Source of the DNA: Caballeronia pedi
Lineage (GTDB): Bacteria; Pseudomonadota; Gammaproteobacteria; Burkholderiales; Burkholderiaceae
Assembly: GCF_001544915.2 (NCBI RefSeq)
Contig: NZ_FCOE02000002.1
Location: forward strand, 434,001-498,000
Direction: 5' to 3'
DNA: 64,000 bases
Under the pieces are notes generated by a model that was not told the origin of the DNA, did no database searches, and saw only the letters and a list, made by a program, of their open reading frames with translations. Below, piece by piece: positions 52,209 through 60,815 of this stretch (its first letter is position 1; each line of letters starts with the position of its first letter). The translations under genes and the position numbers were made by a program.

Positions 52209-52544
52209 TCAGCGCACGGCGGGTGAAAGACTTTTAAATTCCACGCGCCTGATAATGCGGCTCTCCTGCGCGACGATCAGATGCGCCGATGCCTGCAGAT
52301 AAGCGGGCCATTCCGGATCGTTGTCGCGCGCGGTGCGTCGCTGGTCATAGTCCGCGATGCTTTCGTAGCCCCACAGATGCACGACCTGATTCAATGCGCC
52401 GATGTCGCTCACATAGAAGCCCACGGGTGCGCCGAGATACTTGAGCTGGATCGGCATCGCGTGACGATCGAATACGTCGATGAACTCGTTCATGCCGCGC
52501 GGTTTGATCGTGTAGATGCGATGATCGATGAAAGGCTTGCTCAT
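52209..52544 (-). CDS. NIPSNAP family protein
   Basis: A 111-residue protein with the ferredoxin-like dimeric alpha+beta fold of the NIPSNAP family (IDHRIYTIKPRGMNEFIDVF at the start, HLWGYESIADYDQRR in the middle). The function is not defined; small family members often accompany ring-degrading enzymes. The ATG overlaps the stop of the flavoprotein gene as ATGA, so the two are translated together. The transporter gene follows 74 bases downstream. Confidence 0.88.
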   Translation of the reverse strand: MSKPFIDHRIYTIKPRGMNEFIDVFDRHAMPIQLKYLGAPVGFYVSDIGALNQVVHLWGYESIADYDQRRTARDNDPEWPAYLQASAHLIVAQESRIIRRVEFKSLSPAVR

Positions 52545-54286
52545 GCTGCGCTCCTCAGTTCCTTGATCTTCGCGCGTGCATCGATGCGGCTCGCGAGATG
52601 CAATCCGGTGAGATAGCCGAAGGTCATGATCGGGCCGAGCGTAATGCCCGCGCCGGGATAGTTGCCGCCCATGACGCTCGCGCGATCGTTGCCGACCGCA
52701 TAAAGGCCGGGGATGGTTTCGTCGTCCTTCAGCACCTGGCCGTGCGGATTTGTCGCGATGCCGTCGAAGGTGCCGAGATCGCCCATCACGACCTTCAGCG
52801 CGTAATAGGGACCAGCGCCGATGGGCGCAACGCACGGATTCGGCGCGTGCGCGGGATCGCCGAGATAGCGGTTGAACGACGTCGTGCCGCGGCCGAATGC
52901 CGTGTCCTTGCCTTGCGTGGCATCGCGGTTATAGGCGCGCACGGTTGCTTCGAGCGCGGTGGCGTCGATTCCCGCGCGCTGCGCGAGTTCCGTCAGCGTG
53001 CGGCCTTTCACCAGATAACCGCTCTTCAGATGCGCACCGAGCGGTATCGGCGCGGGCTTTGCAAACCCGAGACCGTATTTGCGAATCGTCGCGTGATCGC
53101 AGATCAGCCACATCGCCGTTACTTTTTCGTCGCGACAGGCTTCGATCATCGCCGCGCCGACATCGTGATAAGAGTTCGATTCGTTGGTGAAGCGCACGCC
53201 GCCGCGCGTCACGCCGATCACGCCCGGCTTGTAGCGATCAAGCAGATGTGGAAACACGCCATATTTGCCGTTCTTCAGCGGCACGCGCGAGACCGGCATC
53301 CACGCGGCCGGCTGCGGATAGCGAATATCGACACGTCCGCCCACACGCTCGGCCATGCGCGCGCCGTCGCCCGTATTTCCAGCGGGGACTGGCGACGCAT
53401 GTTCGCCGCCGCGTCGCAGATGCGGATACGCCTTCGCAATGCGCGCGACATCATGCGAAAACCCGCCGCACGCCAGCACGACGCCGCGCCGCGCGATGAT
53501 GCGCGTTTCGCGACCATCGGAGACGACGATCGCGCCGGTCACTCGACCTTGCTCCGTGACGAGTTCTTTCGCACCGGTACGCGTGTGAATCGGAATGCCG
53601 AGATCGAGCGCCGATTTGGCGAGACGCGCGGCCAGCGCGTTGCCGCTCGTGATCTGCACGCCGCGTCGATAGAGCGCGAGCTCTCTGAGATGACTTGCGA
53701 GCCGCTTGGCGACATACCAGGCGGACGCAAGCGATTTCGTCGCGTTGAAGAAGTGCTTGAGATCGGCGCTCGACGAATTGAACATCATGCCGATGAACGT
53801 GATCGTCGCAAGCGGCGGACGCAGGCGCGCAATGTCCTTGCCCAGTTCGCGCGCTTCAAACGGCTTCGCGACGACAGAGCGACCCACGTCGACGCCGCCC
53901 GGCGCATCGGGATGATAGTCGGGGTAGAGCGTCGGCAGGAACCTGACCGAAGTCTCGCGCTCGAAGAAGTCGATCATGCGCGGACCGTTGTCGAGAAACG
54001 CATCGACGGCGGCTTCGTCGTACATCGCGCCGGTTTCGCCGCGCATGTATCGAAGCGCCGCTTCGCGTGTATCGTGAATGCCCGCGTCCCTTGCATGGCG
54101 ATTGCCGGGAATCCACAGCACGCCGCCCGAAAATGCCGTGGTGCCGCCGAAGTATTCCTCTTTCTCGACGACGATCACGTCGAGCCCTTGCTTCTTCGCT
54201 GTAATGGCCGTCGAGAGGCCGCCAGCGCCCGAGCCGATCACGAGCACATCGCAAGCGAGATCGGACGACCGCGTTACGGTAGTCAT
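52541..54286 (-). CDS. FAD-dependent oxidoreductase, 3-ketosteroid-1-dehydrogenase / fumarate reductase flavoprotein group
   Basis: A 581-residue flavoprotein. The FAD dinucleotide-binding motif VLVIGSGAGGLSTAITAKKQG is at residues ~15-35, followed by EKEEYFGGTTAFSGG, typical of KstD-like dehydrogenases. The C-terminal FAD loop is GLYAVGNDRASVMGGNYPGAGITLGPIMTFGY, as in KstD. These enzymes put a double bond into a ketone ring (steroid or cyclohexanone-like). The substrate here is unknown, but the AAHS importer and SDR beside it suggest a small cyclic acid rather than a steroid. Start ATG 54286. Confidence 0.87.
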   Translation of the reverse strand: MTTVTRSSDLACDVLVIGSGAGGLSTAITAKKQGLDVIVVEKEEYFGGTTAFSGGVLWIPGNRHARDAGIHDTREAALRYMRGETGAMYDEAAVDAFLDNGPRMIDFFERETSVRFLPTLYPDYHPDAPGGVDVGRSVVAKPFEARELGKDIARLRPPLATITFIGMMFNSSSADLKHFFNATKSLASAWYVAKRLASHLRELALYRRGVQITSGNALAARLAKSALDLGIPIHTRTGAKELVTEQGRVTGAIVVSDGRETRIIARRGVVLACGGFSHDVARIAKAYPHLRRGGEHASPVPAGNTGDGARMAERVGGRVDIRYPQPAAWMPVSRVPLKNGKYGVFPHLLDRYKPGVIGVTRGGVRFTNESNSYHDVGAAMIEACRDEKVTAMWLICDHATIRKYGLGFAKPAPIPLGAHLKSGYLVKGRTLTELAQRAGIDATALEATVRAYNRDATQGKDTAFGRGTTSFNRYLGDPAHAPNPCVAPIGAGPYYALKVVMGDLGTFDGIATNPHGQVLKDDETIPGLYAVGNDRASVMGGNYPGAGITLGPIMTFGYLTGLHLASRIDARAKIKELRSAA

Positions 54287-54309
54287 GATGATGTCCTTTG
54301 ATTTGAGGT

Positions 54310-55149
54310 TCAGGCGGTACGCGGCGCTTCGAAGCCGGGGCGCGGCACGAGGTCCATCAGCATGCATTCGAAGCCGCCGTCGACGGAAACCTCCGCGCCG
54401 TTCACATACGCCGCGCGACGACTCGCGAGAAACGCCACGACTTCCGCGATATCGCGCGGTTCGCCGATGCGCCGGCTCGCGGTCATCGCGCTGCGGCGCG
54501 CTTCGACGTCGCCCTGTTCGTAGAATGCTTGCGACAGCGGCGTGCGGATCATGCCTGGACACACCGTATTGCTGCGCACGCCGCGCGCGCCCCATTCGGC
54601 GGCGATCTGCCGCGAGAGCATCGCGATGCCGGCCTTGCTCGGGCTATACGCGCCGCTCCATGTTTGCGGATGATGAGCCGCCACCGATGCGATATGCACG
54701 ATGCTGCCCGCGCCGCGCGCGAGCATGCCGCGCCCGAATCCCTGCGCACACAACATGTAGCCCGTGAGATTCACGGCGAGCATCGCGTTCCATGCATCGA
54801 GGCCGATATCCTCGATGCCGCCCGCTCTCAACAGACCGGCATTGTTGACGAGCACATCGGCATGGCCGAACTTGCGTTCGACCTGATCGCGCGCGCGGTT
54901 CACGCTCGCTGCATCGCCGATATCGCAGGTTATGGCGATCACATCGACACCGTTTGCGTGCAGCGCATCGGCCGCTTCGTGACAGCCCGCTTCATCGCGA
55001 TCGAGCAATGCGAGGCGCGCGCCCGCATCGGCGAATGTCCTTGCAATGGCGCGGCCGATGCCGCCTGCCGCACCCGTCACCACACACACGCCCGATTCGA
55101 GGCCGAGCCAATGCGGCGCGGTGTGATCCCGCGCGACCTGATTAGTCAT
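54310..55149 (-). CDS. SDR family oxidoreductase
   Basis: A 279-residue classical SDR with about 18 extra residues at the N-terminus. The cofactor motif is VTGAAGGIGRAI (residues ~24-35), with LLDRD favouring NAD, NNAG near 101, the catalytic Ser in HIASVAAHH and YSPSK (Tyr/Lys ~167-171). It is the first gene of an operon of four on the minus strand and is divergent from an AraC regulator across 136 bases full of dyads. The flavoprotein starts 23 bases downstream. Confidence 0.9.
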   Translation of the reverse strand: MTNQVARDHTAPHWLGLESGVCVVTGAAGGIGRAIARTFADAGARLALLDRDEAGCHEAADALHANGVDVIAITCDIGDAASVNRARDQVERKFGHADVLVNNAGLLRAGGIEDIGLDAWNAMLAVNLTGYMLCAQGFGRGMLARGAGSIVHIASVAAHHPQTWSGAYSPSKAGIAMLSRQIAAEWGARGVRSNTVCPGMIRTPLSQAFYEQGDVEARRSAMTASRRIGEPRDIAEVVAFLASRRAAYVNGAEVSVDGGFECMLMDLVPRPGFEAPRTA

Positions 55150-55174
55150 CCTTGTCTCCCGAGTCCGTTCGATA

Positions 55175-55261
55175 CGAAGGTTTCGATAACCTTCGCCGTG
55201 AAAAAAGTATATTCACGGCCTCGCATGAAAAATTGGACAAAGCCGGCAGACGACAGGACAA
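55175..55261. promoter_or_regulatory. Divergent operator region between the SDR operon and the AraC regulator
   Basis: Three elements lie in a row: the perfect dyad CGAAGGTT-N5-AACCTTCG (55175-55195), the perfect dyad CCGTGAA-N9-TTCACGG (55196-55218) and a direct repeat of GGACAA at 55235 and 55256, 21 bases apart. Two helical turns between direct repeats is the usual layout of AraC-family sites. The region serves both promoters. Confidence 0.55.
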
Positions 55262-55285
55262 TTTGTGCATCAGGAGATGCACGGC

Positions 55286-56179
55286 ATGAGGAAAATCCCT
55301 AACTACAACCTGTACGGAGAATCGGCGCGTCCACCTTGGTATGACGCGTTCAACTTCGAATGGATCGTCGAGCGCAGCGCGCCGAACGACTGGCATATCG
55401 ATGCGCATCGCCACGACGCGCTGCTGCAATTTCTGTACATTCGCGGCGGCGGCGGGGAAGTGCTGATCGAGAACCGCATGATCGAGATCGTGCCGCCGAG
55501 CGTGATCATGCTTCCCGCGCAGACGGTACACGGCTTCAACTTCGCGCCAGATGTGGATGGTCTCGTCGTGACCGTCGCGCAAAGATCGATCGAGGCGCTC
55601 GCATCGATTGCGGCGCCGGGCCTCATTCCCGTGCTGCAGCGCGCGGGCGTATCTCGCGTGAACGCGCAGGCCGTGAAGGAAAGCGCGTTCATACCGATTC
55701 TCGAATTGCTGGAGAAGGAATTCCGTGCGACGGATCGCGGGCACATGGCGGCGGGCATGTCGCTCTTGATTGCACTTTTCGTGCATGTGGCGCGACTGTG
55801 CGAAAGCGCGTCGACGCCGAATGTGGCATCGACGGAACGGCGTGCGCAGCAGATCAAGCGCTTCAGGACACTCGTGGCCGCGCATTTTCGCGAGCATCGT
55901 CCTGTCGAGTTCTATGCGCAGAAGCTCGGCATGACCGTCACGCAACTCGGCCGCATTTGCCGCGAGGAAATATCCAGCTCGCCGCTTGCGATGATCAACG
56001 AACATCTCGTGCGCGAGGCGCAACGCGATCTCGTCTATTCCACGCTATCCGTCAAGCAGATCGCGCATGGACTCGGCTTTACCGATATCGCGTATTTCAG
56101 TCGTTATTTCCGCAAGCAGACCGGCGTCACGCCCACGCAATTTCAGTCGGAAGCGCACAAGGCGCTGGCCATTCAATAG
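55286..56179 (+). CDS. AraC family transcriptional regulator (PobR-like)
   Basis: A 297-residue regulator. An N-terminal cupin sensor (residues ~35-110, DWHIDAHRHDALLQFLYIRGGGGEV) is followed by a C-terminal double helix-turn-helix (~200-290; FYAQKLGMTVTQLGRICREE and VKQIAHGLGFTDIAYFSRYFRKQTGVTPTQF). The sensor resembles that of PobR-type activators that bind aromatic acids. I start at ATG 55286, nine bases after AGGAG; an ATG at 55277 and a GTG at 55265 are alternatives. It probably activates the divergent SDR-flavoprotein-transporter operon. Confidence 0.9.
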   Translation: MRKIPNYNLYGESARPPWYDAFNFEWIVERSAPNDWHIDAHRHDALLQFLYIRGGGGEVLIENRMIEIVPPSVIMLPAQTVHGFNFAPDVDGLVVTVAQRSIEALASIAAPGLIPVLQRAGVSRVNAQAVKESAFIPILELLEKEFRATDRGHMAAGMSLLIALFVHVARLCESASTPNVASTERRAQQIKRFRTLVAAHFREHRPVEFYAQKLGMTVTQLGRICREEISSSPLAMINEHLVREAQRDLVYSTLSVKQIAHGLGFTDIAYFSRYFRKQTGVTPTQFQSEAHKALAIQ

Positions 56180-56192
56180 CGGCATTCGAGGG

Positions 56193-56209
56193 TTGCCAGA
56201 GGCTGGCAA
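56193..56209 (+). terminator. Hairpin downstream of the AraC gene
   Basis: TTGCCAG-AGG-CTGGCAA is a perfect 7-bp stem with a three-base loop, 13 bases after the AraC stop. There is no T-run, so termination would be inefficient or factor-dependent. Confidence 0.35.
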
Positions 56210-56301
56210 GCGTGCGATGCTTCGCCCTGCCGTGAACCACTCATAACAAACACGGCCCGAGCGAGACCAGTCCGATTCACTCATCCTTTCATGGAGGGAG
56301 C

Positions 56302-57951
56302 ATGATCGCACTGTCATCGCATCGCGCGACGCATGAGGCGTCGCGGCGCTTCACGTTCAGGGCGCGCGCAATGTTATGCGGCTGGCTCGTCATGAGCGCG
56401 GCAGCGAGCGTGGCGTATGCCGACGCGCAAACCGGTTATACGTTGCCGCCACCGCCCAGCGAGCTATACGGCGATCTGTTCGTCGCCGTGCAGACGCAGG
56501 GCATCTATCCCGATCAGAAGACCTTCGTCGATGCGGTGCCGAAGATCGACCCCGCGCAGATCGTGCAGGCCTACCATCAGCAGATGTCGGTGCCGGGCTT
56601 CTCGCTCAAGAACTTCGTGGCGCAATACTTCACGCCGCCGACGGACCAAATCATCACGCCGCCGCCGAATCAGACGCTGCGCGAACATATCGACTGGCTC
56701 TGGCCCGAACTCACGCGTCTGACGACTACCGCCAACGTTCCGCCCAACAGCTCGCTGATCCCGATGCCCAAGCAATATGTCGTGCCGGGAGGACGCTTCC
56801 GCGAAGGCTACTATTGGGACACCTATTTCACGATGCTCGGTCTTCAGGAAGCGGGCCGCGAAGATCTCGTCGACGACATGCTCGATAACTTCGCGTATCT
56901 GATCGATACGATCGGCCATATTCCCAATGGCAACCGCACGTATTACGTGAGCCGCTCGCAACCGCCATTCTTCTCCTACATGGTCGAACTTGCCGCGAAG
57001 AAAGAAGGCGGGCGCGTCTATCAGAAGTATTTGCCGCAATTGCGCCGTGAATACGGCTACTGGATGCAAGGCGCGAACGGATTGCAGCCGGGCGATGCGG
57101 TGCGCAACGTCGTGATGCTGCCCGACAAGACCGTTCTCAATCGCTACTGGGACGAACGCGACACGCCACGCGACGAGTCCTACTCGGAGGACGTGGCCAC
57201 TGCCAAACAGGTCACGAATCGCCCGGCGAACGATGTGTATCGCGATCTGCGCGCGGCGGCCGAAAGCGGCTGGGATTTCAGCTCGCGCTGGTTCGGCGAC
57301 AATATGACGCTCGCGACGATCCGCACCACGTCCATTATTCCCGTCGATCTGAACAGCCTGATGTTCCACCTCGAAACGACGATTGCCATCGGTTGCGGGG
57401 AAGCGCGCGATTTCGGTTGTGTCGGCGAGTTTGTCGGACGCGCGGCGCGGCGAGCGATCGGCATCAACAAGTTTCTCTGGAACAAGAACGGCTATTACGG
57501 CGATTACGACTGGAAGCTCGGGCAACCGCGCAACAATCCATCGGCGGCGATGCTCTATCCGCTCTTTGCGAATGCGGCGTGGCCGGAGCGCGCGCATAAG
57601 ACTGCGGCGACCGTCGAAGGGATGCTGTTGAAGCCGGGCGGTCTTACGACGACGACCTACAACACGACGCAGCAGTGGGACGCGCCGAACGGCTGGGCGC
57701 CGTTGCACTGGATAGCCGTGCAGGGCCTGCGGCGCTACGGGCGCAGCGATCTCGCGCAGCAGATCGGTACGCGTTTTCTCGGCGACGTGAACAATGTCTA
57801 CAAGACCCAGCAAAAGCTCGTCGAGAAATACGTGGTGGAAGGCGAGGGAACCGGTGGCGGAGGCGGCGGCGAATATCCGTTGCAGGATGGCTTCGGATGG
57901 ACGAATGGCGTGACGCTGAAACTGCTCGATCTTTATCCGTCAGCGCAATGA
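56302..57951 (+). CDS. treA: Periplasmic alpha,alpha-trehalase (GH37)
   Basis: A 549-residue enzyme that splits trehalose into two glucose molecules. A long signal peptide (residues 1-40, ...AASVAYA-DA) sends it to the periplasm. Both trehalase signatures are present: [14 protein letters not shown] near 162-175 and [10 protein letters not shown] near 457-466. The acid Asp is in SGWDFSSRW near 324, and the base Glu is in the Gly-rich [14 protein letters not shown] near 523, as in the E. coli GH37 enzyme TreA. GGAGGGAGC precedes the ATG. It is a single gene: a hairpin and a convergent tautomerase follow. Confidence 0.95.
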   Translation: MIALSSHRATHEASRRFTFRARAMLCGWLVMSAAASVAYADAQTGYTLPPPPSELYGDLFVAVQTQGIYPDQKTFVDAVPKIDPAQIVQAYHQQMSVPGFSLKNFVAQYFTPPTDQIITPPPNQTLREHIDWLWPELTRLTTTANVPPNSSLIPMPKQYVVPGGRFREGYYWDTYFTMLGLQEAGREDLVDDMLDNFAYLIDTIGHIPNGNRTYYVSRSQPPFFSYMVELAAKKEGGRVYQKYLPQLRREYGYWMQGANGLQPGDAVRNVVMLPDKTVLNRYWDERDTPRDESYSEDVATAKQVTNRPANDVYRDLRAAAESGWDFSSRWFGDNMTLATIRTTSIIPVDLNSLMFHLETTIAIGCGEARDFGCVGEFVGRAARRAIGINKFLWNKNGYYGDYDWKLGQPRNNPSAAMLYPLFANAAWPERAHKTAATVEGMLLKPGGLTTTTYNTTQQWDAPNGWAPLHWIAVQGLRRYGRSDLAQQIGTRFLGDVNNVYKTQQKLVEKYVVEGEGTGGGGGGEYPLQDGFGWTNGVTLKLLDLYPSAQ

Positions 57952-57967
57952 CATATTGATATGACCC

Positions 57968-57997
57968 GCATCGCCGCGCCTGTTCATGCGGCGATGC
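57968..57997. terminator. Hairpin between convergent trehalase and tautomerase genes
   Basis: GCATCGCCGC and GCGGCGATGC form a perfect 10-bp stem with a 10-base loop, 16 bases after the trehalase stop and 17 before the tautomerase stop on the other strand. No T-run follows on either strand. The symmetry and place suggest a shared terminator. Confidence 0.5.
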
Positions 57998-58014
57998 CGG
58001 CGTCCCTATGCGCG

Positions 58015-58251
58015 TCAGCTTTCCTTCGCCTGCTTTTGCCGCCGATACTCGGGCACCGGCACGCCGCCCACGCCCCAGTTTTCGAGTTCGACTTCCTGAA
58101 TCACGACGAAAGTGCTGTCGAGCGGTTTGTTCAACACGTCGAGCAATAGCTGGCTCACGCCCTTGATGAGTTGCTCTTTTTCATCGGTGGTGACGGCGCT
58201 CGTGCCGGGCTTGTTGCCTTCGCGTGTCACTTGAATCGTAACGATCGGCAT
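58015..58251 (-). CDS. 4-oxalocrotonate tautomerase family protein
   Basis: A 78-residue protein beginning M-P-I-V-T-I-Q, so the catalytic N-terminal Pro is exposed after Met removal. It is a little longer than the 62-residue 4-OT, with an insertion (GNKPGTSAVTTDEKEQ) after the first strand and an extra Gln/Lys tail. VVIQEVELENWGVGG holds the conserved Trp-Gly region. GGAGATCACC precedes the ATG. It lies downstream of the SDR gene on the same strand (69 bases). The substrate, an enol of a 2-oxo acid in the family, is not known. Confidence 0.85.
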   Translation of the reverse strand: MPIVTIQVTREGNKPGTSAVTTDEKEQLIKGVSQLLLDVLNKPLDSTFVVIQEVELENWGVGGVPVPEYRRQKQAKES

Positions 58252-58320
58252 GGTGATCTCCTGGATTGAATAACAGCGATGCACCCGCGAAGGGCGCATT
58301 CGCAACCGGGAGGCATTCTA

Positions 58321-59031
58321 TCAATGTCCCGCGCTTTGACCGCCATCGACGTGCAGAATCTCGCCCGTCACGAACGGCGCATTGTCGAGATACAGCACGG
58401 CGTTAGCGATGTCGCTCATTTCGCCCATGCGTCCCATCGGATGCAGCGCGCCGAGCGCATCGTGGGTTTCGGCTGCATGCATCGGCGACTTGATGATGCC
58501 GGGCGACACCGCATTCGCGCGAATGCCGGACTTCGCGTATTCGATCGCAAGCGATTTCGTCGCGGCATTCAGGCCACCCTTCGTCAACGATGCCAGAACC
58601 GAAGGCACGCCGCTGACCGCATGATCGACCAACGTCGTCGTGATATTGACGATGTGCCCGCTCTGGTTCTTCTCCATCTGCTCGATCGCGAGTTGCGTGA
58701 TATGGAAGAACCCGTTCACGTTCACGTTCAGGACCGCCGCATAGTCTTCCTGCGTATATTGCGTGAAAGGCTTGGCGATGAAAATGCCCGCGTTGTTGAC
58801 GAGCGTATCGATGCGGCCGAAGCGCGCGATAGCCGCCTCGACGACACGCTGCGCAGTGGCGCGATCGCCGATATCGCCCGCGACGGCGACGACATTCGGA
58901 TCGTCCGCCTGCTGAATCGAACGGGCGGTGGCGACGACGCCATAACCTTGCGCGCGAAATGCCTTGACGATTTCAGCGCCGATGCCTTGCGATGCGCCGG
59001 TAACGATAGCGACTTTTTGTGCGTTGCTCAT
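58321..59031 (-). CDS. SDR family oxidoreductase lacking the catalytic tyrosine
   Basis: A 236-residue short-chain dehydrogenase-like protein. The cofactor motif VTGASQGIGAEI (residues ~10-21), ATARS after the second strand (NADP-type) and NNAG near 83 are normal. At the active site, where classical SDRs have YxxxK, the sequence is SVLASLTKGG, so Ala stands in place of Tyr while the Lys is kept. The usual Ser is replaced by ITTT. Either the reaction uses another acid/base residue or the protein binds NADP without dehydrogenase activity. It is divergent from the haloacid dehalogenase. Confidence 0.85.
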   Translation of the reverse strand: MSNAQKVAIVTGASQGIGAEIVKAFRAQGYGVVATARSIQQADDPNVVAVAGDIGDRATAQRVVEAAIARFGRIDTLVNNAGIFIAKPFTQYTQEDYAAVLNVNVNGFFHITQLAIEQMEKNQSGHIVNITTTLVDHAVSGVPSVLASLTKGGLNAATKSLAIEYAKSGIRANAVSPGIIKSPMHAAETHDALGALHPMGRMGEMSDIANAVLYLDNAPFVTGEILHVDGGQSAGH

Positions 59032-59201
59032 GATGAACCTCGATAGATGATGTTGGGCTTGTTGCGGATCGGACCGCTTGCTCCGATGAAGCGTAATTTA
59101 GGCGTTTCGAGATTCGTTGCGTACACATGCGATGGACAATCAGTTTTGCGCGCAAGGAACAAGTCTTCGATCAGACGAATTATCCAAAAGGGGAAATCGA
59201 C

Positions 59202-59924
59202 GTGAGCTTGCACAACGTAAAGGCGTTCGTATTCGACGTGTTCGGCACGGTGGTGGACTGGCGCGGCGGCGTCGCGCGCGAGGCCGCGCCGTTTCTGAAG
59301 CGCTTCGGCGCGGCGGGCGCGCAGCCGGAAGCGTTCGCCGATGCTTGGCGCGGCCGCTATGTGCCGGCGATGCGCACGATCATCAGCGGCGAGCGATCAT
59401 TCGTGCGACTCGATGTATTGCATCGCGAGAATCTGATCGATGCATTGCCGGAGTTCGGCATCGACCCGAATGAGGTTCCGCCGGAAGCGCTCGACGAATT
59501 GAATCTCGCGTGGCATCGTCTCGATCCCTGGCCGGATTCGATACCGGGCCTGCAAAGGCTGAAGGCACGCCATATCATCGCGCCGCTTTCGAACGGCAAT
59601 ATCAGGCTGATGGTGGATATGGCGAAGCGCGCCGGCTTGCCCTGGGATGCGATTCTCGGCGCGGAGATCGCGCAGATCTACAAGCCCGATCCGCAGGCAT
59701 ATCTGCGCACGGCTGACGTGCTGATGCTCAGCCCGGAAGAAGTGTGTTTAGTCGCCGCGCATAACGACGATCTCGCCGCGGCGCGAAAGTGCGGCTTGCG
59801 CACCGCGTTCGTCGCGCGTCCGAATGAGCGTGGTCCTGCTCAGACGGTCGATCTGAAAGCCGCGAGTGACTGGGACGTCATCGCGCTCGACATGATCGAA
59901 CTGGCCGATGCAGTGGGCGTGTGA
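59202..59924 (+). CDS. Haloacid dehalogenase, type II (HAD superfamily)
   Basis: A 240-residue HAD enzyme starting at a GTG preceded by AAAAGGGGAAA. The nucleophile is Asp12 in FVFDVFGTVVDWRGG, a type II L-2-haloacid dehalogenase pattern (FDxYGT-like). Ser/Asn follow in PLSNGN near 119, Lys in IYKPDP near 152 and the acidic tail AAHNDDLAAA near 181. It is expected to hydrolyse L-2-haloacids to D-2-hydroxy acids, though many relatives act on unknown compounds. It converges with the DUF1330 gene. Confidence 0.87.
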   Translation: MSLHNVKAFVFDVFGTVVDWRGGVAREAAPFLKRFGAAGAQPEAFADAWRGRYVPAMRTIISGERSFVRLDVLHRENLIDALPEFGIDPNEVPPEALDELNLAWHRLDPWPDSIPGLQRLKARHIIAPLSNGNIRLMVDMAKRAGLPWDAILGAEIAQIYKPDPQAYLRTADVLMLSPEEVCLVAAHNDDLAAARKCGLRTAFVARPNERGPAQTVDLKAASDWDVIALDMIELADAVGV

Positions 59925-59954
59925 ACGCCGCGAAACATCGGCCGAATTGAAACC

Positions 59955-60248
59955 TCAGGCAACGCCTTCGACGATGCGGAAATCGCGCACGACCGCATCG
60001 CCCAGCACTTCGAGCGCGTGCTGATAGGTCGCGCTGTTATAGGCGGCGACGGCTGCATCGAGCGAATCGAATTCGATGACCACCGTGCGCTCGATGACGC
60101 CTTCACCTTGCGTCATCGATGCGACACCGCGAACGAGGGGCCGGCCGCCGCCTTCGGCGATGGCCTGCGTTGCGATCTTCGCGTATTCCGCTGTCTGCTC
60201 GGGCTTCAAGATCTGCTTGTACACGCTGACCCAATATCCTTTTGCCAT
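59955..60248 (-). CDS. DUF1330 domain protein
   Basis: A 97-residue protein of the dimeric alpha+beta barrel superfamily (YWVSVYKQILKPEQTAEYAK at the start, VVIEFDSLDAAVAAYNS in the middle). DUF1330 proteins are small, cytoplasmic and of unknown function, often near catabolic genes. I start at ATG 60248 because the longer frame has an atypical N-terminus. It stands alone, with a 261-base gap upstream. Confidence 0.87.
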   Translation of the reverse strand: MAKGYWVSVYKQILKPEQTAEYAKIATQAIAEGGGRPLVRGVASMTQGEGVIERTVVIEFDSLDAAVAAYNSATYQHALEVLGDAVVRDFRIVEGVA

Positions 60249-60413
60249 CTTCTGTTTCTCCAGTGTTTGACGGGCGCCTTGCGCCATGAGGCGAACGCAA
60301 TGCGCATCTGCGTTCAGTCCGGCGGCCAGCATAGCAAATTCTCGAACGCCAGGACCGGCGCGGCTCGCGCGGCGATTGCGCGCGTTTCGAAGAAGAGTGC
60401 TTTCTTGCGCTAG

Positions 60414-60445
60414 GGGTTAACCCGCGAACATCAGCGACATAGACT
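60414..60445 (+). promoter_or_regulatory. Promoter of the DUF4148 gene with palindrome
   Basis: The perfect palindrome GGGTTAACCC (60414-60423) includes a -35-like TTAACC (60417-60422). Seventeen bases on is the -10-like TAGACT (60440-60445). The gene starts 64 bases further. The hexamers match the sigma-70 consensus in four of six positions each. Confidence 0.4.
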
Positions 60446-60509
60446 GCACTCACTGCTTCGAACGGCTCAGTGTTCGTCGCCAGGCACCTCATAACACTGG
60501 AGTTTCATC

Positions 60510-60809
60510 ATGAAGTCGATCATCCGTGCAGTAGTCGTCGCCACCGCTCTCGTCATTCCCGTTGCTTCGTTCGCGCAAAGCCAGATCACGCGCGCTCAGG
60601 TGCGTGCGGAACTCGCCGCATTGCAGAGCGTCGGTTATCACGTAGGCGATGGTGATCAGGCGCATTATCCCGAAGCGATTCAGGCAGCCGAAGCGAAGCT
60701 CGCCGCGCGCGATGGCGCAACCGCTTATGGCGGCAGCGCCAATGGAACGTCGCAAGCGGGCGGTGCGCGCGTGTCGCCATCCGACTGGAACGCGATGTAC
60801 TCGCGCTAA
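60510..60809 (+). CDS. DUF4148 domain secreted protein
   Basis: A 99-residue exported protein: signal peptide MKSIIRAVVVATALVIPVASFA, then the DUF4148 core QITRAQVRAELAALQSVGYH..YPEAIQAAEAKLAAR and a Gly/Ser/Ala tail. This family is greatly expanded in Burkholderia and relatives and its function is unknown; expression often responds to environment. GGAG is nine bases before the ATG. It converges with the isocitrate-lyase-like gene with six bases between. Confidence 0.9.
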   Translation: MKSIIRAVVVATALVIPVASFAQSQITRAQVRAELAALQSVGYHVGDGDQAHYPEAIQAAEAKLAARDGATAYGGSANGTSQAGGARVSPSDWNAMYSR

Positions 60810-60815
60810 GCCTGT

